Part shown: positions 62,077 through 64,000 of the stretch, piece after piece
Layout: every line of letters begins with the position of its first letter
Position numbering within the stretch: position 1 is the first letter of the stretch
Assembly: GCA_020445745.1 (NCBI GenBank)
Contig: JAGRGB010000089.1
Span: 20,419-84,418, forward strand
Reading direction: 5' to 3'
Source: Rhodocyclaceae bacterium
GTDB taxonomy: Bacteria; Pseudomonadota; Gammaproteobacteria; Burkholderiales; Rhodocyclaceae
Length of the DNA: 64,000 bases
Made by a program: the position numbers and the translations under genes
The notes under the pieces: generated by a model
Seen by the model: the letters and a program-made list of their open reading frames with translations, nothing else
Told to the model about the DNA's origin: nothing
Database searches by the model: none

Positions 62077-62490
62077 TCAGGTGGTTTCCGCGGTCGCGTC
62101 GGCGATCTGCATCCACGCGTCGCGCAAGTCGTTGAGCAGACTGCTGACCTCGTCGAGTGCCGGGCGGCTGTTCTGCAGGTTGGCGTGGAGCAGGCGCTGA
62201 CTCATGTAGTCGTAGAGCGCCGACAGGCGTTCGGCGATCTCGCCTCCGGCGTCCATGTCGAGGCTGGCCTTGAGGCCGTTGGAGATGATGTTGATCGCCT
62301 GGGAGATCGATTTTCCCTTGTTCGGGATGTCGCCCGAGTCCATCGACACGGCCGCGGCATTGATCGCCAGCAGGGCGCCGTCGTAGAGCATGACGATCAA
62401 CTGGTGGGGACTCGCGGTGCTGACCTTGGTTTCCACGCCGACGCGCGCATAGGCAGTGGCGGCGCTACTTTTTTGACCAAACATGGGCAT
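62077..62490 (-). CDS. fliS: Flagellin export chaperone FliS
   Basis: A 137-residue four-helix protein with the FliS core ETKVSTASPHQLIVMLYDGALLAI, DMDAGGEIAERLSALYDYMS and LLHANLQNSRPALDEVSSLL. It holds flagellin unfolded for export. Gap of 14 bases after fliD. Confidence 0.95.
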   Translation of the reverse strand: MPMFGQKSSAATAYARVGVETKVSTASPHQLIVMLYDGALLAINAAAVSMDSGDIPNKGKSISQAINIISNGLKASLDMDAGGEIAERLSALYDYMSQRLLHANLQNSRPALDEVSSLLNDLRDAWMQIADATAETT

Positions 62491-62504
62491 GCTTCTCCGT
62501 GGCC

Positions 62505-63917
62505 TCAGCCGTTCGAAGTCAGGTTCTGGAGGGACAGCAGTTGCTGCGACAGAAAGTTGCCGGTGGTGTTCATGCTGGCGACCAGGGTATCCAGCGCCGC
62601 GTACTGACGGCGGTAGCGTTCCTCGATCGCCGTCATGCGCAGTTCGAGCCGCTCGATGCGATCGCCGAAGCCTTCCTTGGTCTGCGTGTAGCTGTCGGTG
62701 CGAGATTCGATCGTGCCGCCGACACCGAGCAGGCTGCCGAGCCGGTCGCTGATCTGGACGGCAAGTCCCGACACGCCGGCATTGCCGGCGAACAGCCCTG
62801 CGACGTCGGTCGTCGGGTCGGCAAGCGCCTCGTCCAGGGCCGAGCTGTCGATGCTGAGCGCCCCTTCGACATTGAAAGTGATGCCGATGTCCGAAAGGCG
62901 CGTCAGCCCGCCGACCGCGGCGCCGAGGTCGGACGAGGCGATCGTCCGCAGCTGGTCCCGGATCGAACGCACCGACGAGTCCGCATTGAGGGTCCCGGCC
63001 TTGCCGGTATCGACATTGAAGCTGGTCTCGCTGCGGATCAGCGTGTTGAGTTCGTTGTAGGCATTGACGAAGGCTTCGATCTTGCCCTTGATCGCATCCA
63101 CGTCCTGCGAGACGTCGAGCGTCGTCGGCGTGCCTTCGTTGGTGCCCACCAGATTCAGCGTGACGCCCTCGAGCGCGTCGGTGATGACGTTGCTCGACTT
63201 GGTCACGGTGATGCCGTCGACCACGACGACCGCATCCTTGGCCGCCACGGTCTGCTCCATCGCGCCGGCCAGCGGTGCTTCGGGATCGAAATCGAAGCCG
63301 TTGAGGCCCGACGTGCGGATCACGTTGGCGGTGCCCGAATCCTTCGGGCTCAACACCAGCCGCGCCGGATTGGCGCTGCCGTCATTGACGATCGACGCGG
63401 TGACATCGGCGTCCAGATCGTTGATGGCGTCGCGCAGGCCTTCCAGGGTGTTGTTGCCGGTGCCGATCACGACGGAGTAGGTGCGAGCCGGGTCGGCGGT
63501 GAAGGTGGCGCCGTCGAAGCTGCCGAGCTCGAGCGTCAGCGTGCCGGTGGCGATCGTCGACGTACTGCTGGCGAGACCCTGGGCGGCGAGCTTCTGGGTG
63601 GCCGCGAGGGATTTCACCTCGACGCTGTGGTTGGCCACGGTTGCGCTGGAACCGGCGCTCGCGGTCAGCACCTTGCTGTCGCCGACGGCGGTCTTGAAAA
63701 CGGAAAATCCTGCCGTCGACTTGATGTCGTTTGCCGCCGTCTGCAGCGCGGACATCGCGCTCTTGACCCGTCCGAGCGACGACAGTCGCGCGTCGACCGT
63801 CGAGATCCGGGATTGAAGCTGGGTGATCGGCTGGCGTTCCAGCTGCATCAGCTGGCTGATGATGGACTCTACTGCCAGTCCGGAACCCAGGCCTGCCGAT
63901 GTGATCGTGCCGGCCAT
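62505..63917 (-). CDS. fliD: Flagellar filament cap protein FliD
   Basis: A 470-residue cap protein. The N-terminus GTITSAGLGSGLAVESII with SQLMQLERQPI and the C-terminal SYTQTKEGFGDRIERLELRM, RRQYAALDTLVASM are FliD signatures. The central domains (about 100-350) are variable. It forms the cap under which flagellin polymerises. It follows a flaG-like gene and precedes fliS and fliT. Confidence 0.95.
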   Translation of the reverse strand: MAGTITSAGLGSGLAVESIISQLMQLERQPITQLQSRISTVDARLSSLGRVKSAMSALQTAANDIKSTAGFSVFKTAVGDSKVLTASAGSSATVANHSVEVKSLAATQKLAAQGLASSTSTIATGTLTLELGSFDGATFTADPARTYSVVIGTGNNTLEGLRDAINDLDADVTASIVNDGSANPARLVLSPKDSGTANVIRTSGLNGFDFDPEAPLAGAMEQTVAAKDAVVVVDGITVTKSSNVITDALEGVTLNLVGTNEGTPTTLDVSQDVDAIKGKIEAFVNAYNELNTLIRSETSFNVDTGKAGTLNADSSVRSIRDQLRTIASSDLGAAVGGLTRLSDIGITFNVEGALSIDSSALDEALADPTTDVAGLFAGNAGVSGLAVQISDRLGSLLGVGGTIESRTDSYTQTKEGFGDRIERLELRMTAIEERYRRQYAALDTLVASMNTTGNFLSQQLLSLQNLTSNG

Positions 63918-63933
63918 CTGCGTCTCCTGTAGT

Positions 63934-64000
63934 TCAGGCCTTCTGTTCCAGCAGCAGACCGCTCAGCTTGTCCAGGGCCTTGGCGATGGACAGGATCTCC
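63934..64000 (-). CDS. flaG: Probable FlaG protein (partial, C-terminal end)
   Basis: The last 21 residues and stop of a protein running off the window, ending EILSIAKALDKLSGLLLEQKA. This matches the end of FlaG proteins (E-x2-L-x-L-A-x2-L-x2-L-x-G-L-L-x4-A), which affect filament length and usually precede fliD. The 16-base gap to fliD supports the identity. Confidence 0.6.
   Translation of the reverse strand, partial: EILSIAKALDKLSGLLLEQKA

Overview
This 64 kb window is chromosomal DNA from a GC-rich (roughly two-thirds G+C by eye), motile Gram-negative bacterium, most likely a betaproteobacterium of the Rhodocyclales/Azoarcus-Thauera kind. That assignment is inferred from gene content and order: a gspLMND-type secretion block, a large secreted surface protein, a moaC / M48 protease / TusA trio, FecR-OmpA-CHASE2 cyclase, and flgAMN, flgB-L and fli blocks with FlrBC-type regulators. 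No rRNA gene is present to confirm it. I saw no tRNA, rRNA, IS element, phage gene or CRISPR array. || Layout. 1-3.7 kb: the end of a type II secretion operon (gspL fragment, gspM, gspN/C-like, gspD secretin). 3.8-6.3 kb: a small lipoprotein, then an apparently highly expressed secreted surface protein with its own promoter and a strong terminator. 6.5-22.6 kb: a parvulin foldase followed by a surface-glycan locus. This has a Wzm/Wzt ABC exporter with a C-terminal cargo-binding domain, an acyltransferase-methyltransferase fusion, a second methyltransferase with a coiled-coil tail, a sulfotransferase, a single-domain GT2, a GT2-coiled coil-HAD protein of 1089 aa and a four-glycosyltransferase-domain protein of 1454 aa. 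No Wzx or Wzy is visible, so the glycan is probably finished and end-modified in the cytoplasm before ABC export. 23.0-26.2 kb: FecR protein, OmpA-like lipoprotein and a convergent CHASE2 nucleotide cyclase. 26.2-28.6 kb: moaC, an M48/BepA-like protease and a TusA-family protein. || 28.7-64 kb is almost entirely flagellar: fliC; flgA-flgM-flgN; flgBCDEFGHIJ; flgKL plus a coupled small secreted protein; fliOPQR; three non-flagellar genes; fliLMN; fliK, fliJIHGF; flrB-flrC (fleS-fleR); fliE; ycgR; flhB-like fhlB; a second FliK-like protein; fliT, fliS, fliD and the start of a flaG-like gene. flhA, flhB, fliA, rpoN, the flrA/fleQ master regulator and mot/che genes are not in the window. || Regulation can be read from the DNA. 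Good sigma-54 (-24/-12) elements with exact spacing precede fliC, flgB, flgK and fliE. A sigma-28-like element precedes flgM. The sigma-54 activator FlrC and its kinase FlrB are encoded between fliF and fliE. This matches the four-tier polar-flagellum hierarchy known from Vibrio and Pseudomonas. The most unusual points are the lipid-acyltransferase/methyltransferase fusion with a changed active-site motif, the shared tail motif in three glycan enzymes, the split fliLMN / fliOPQR operon, and a cyclase lacking the usual substrate-selecting lysine.
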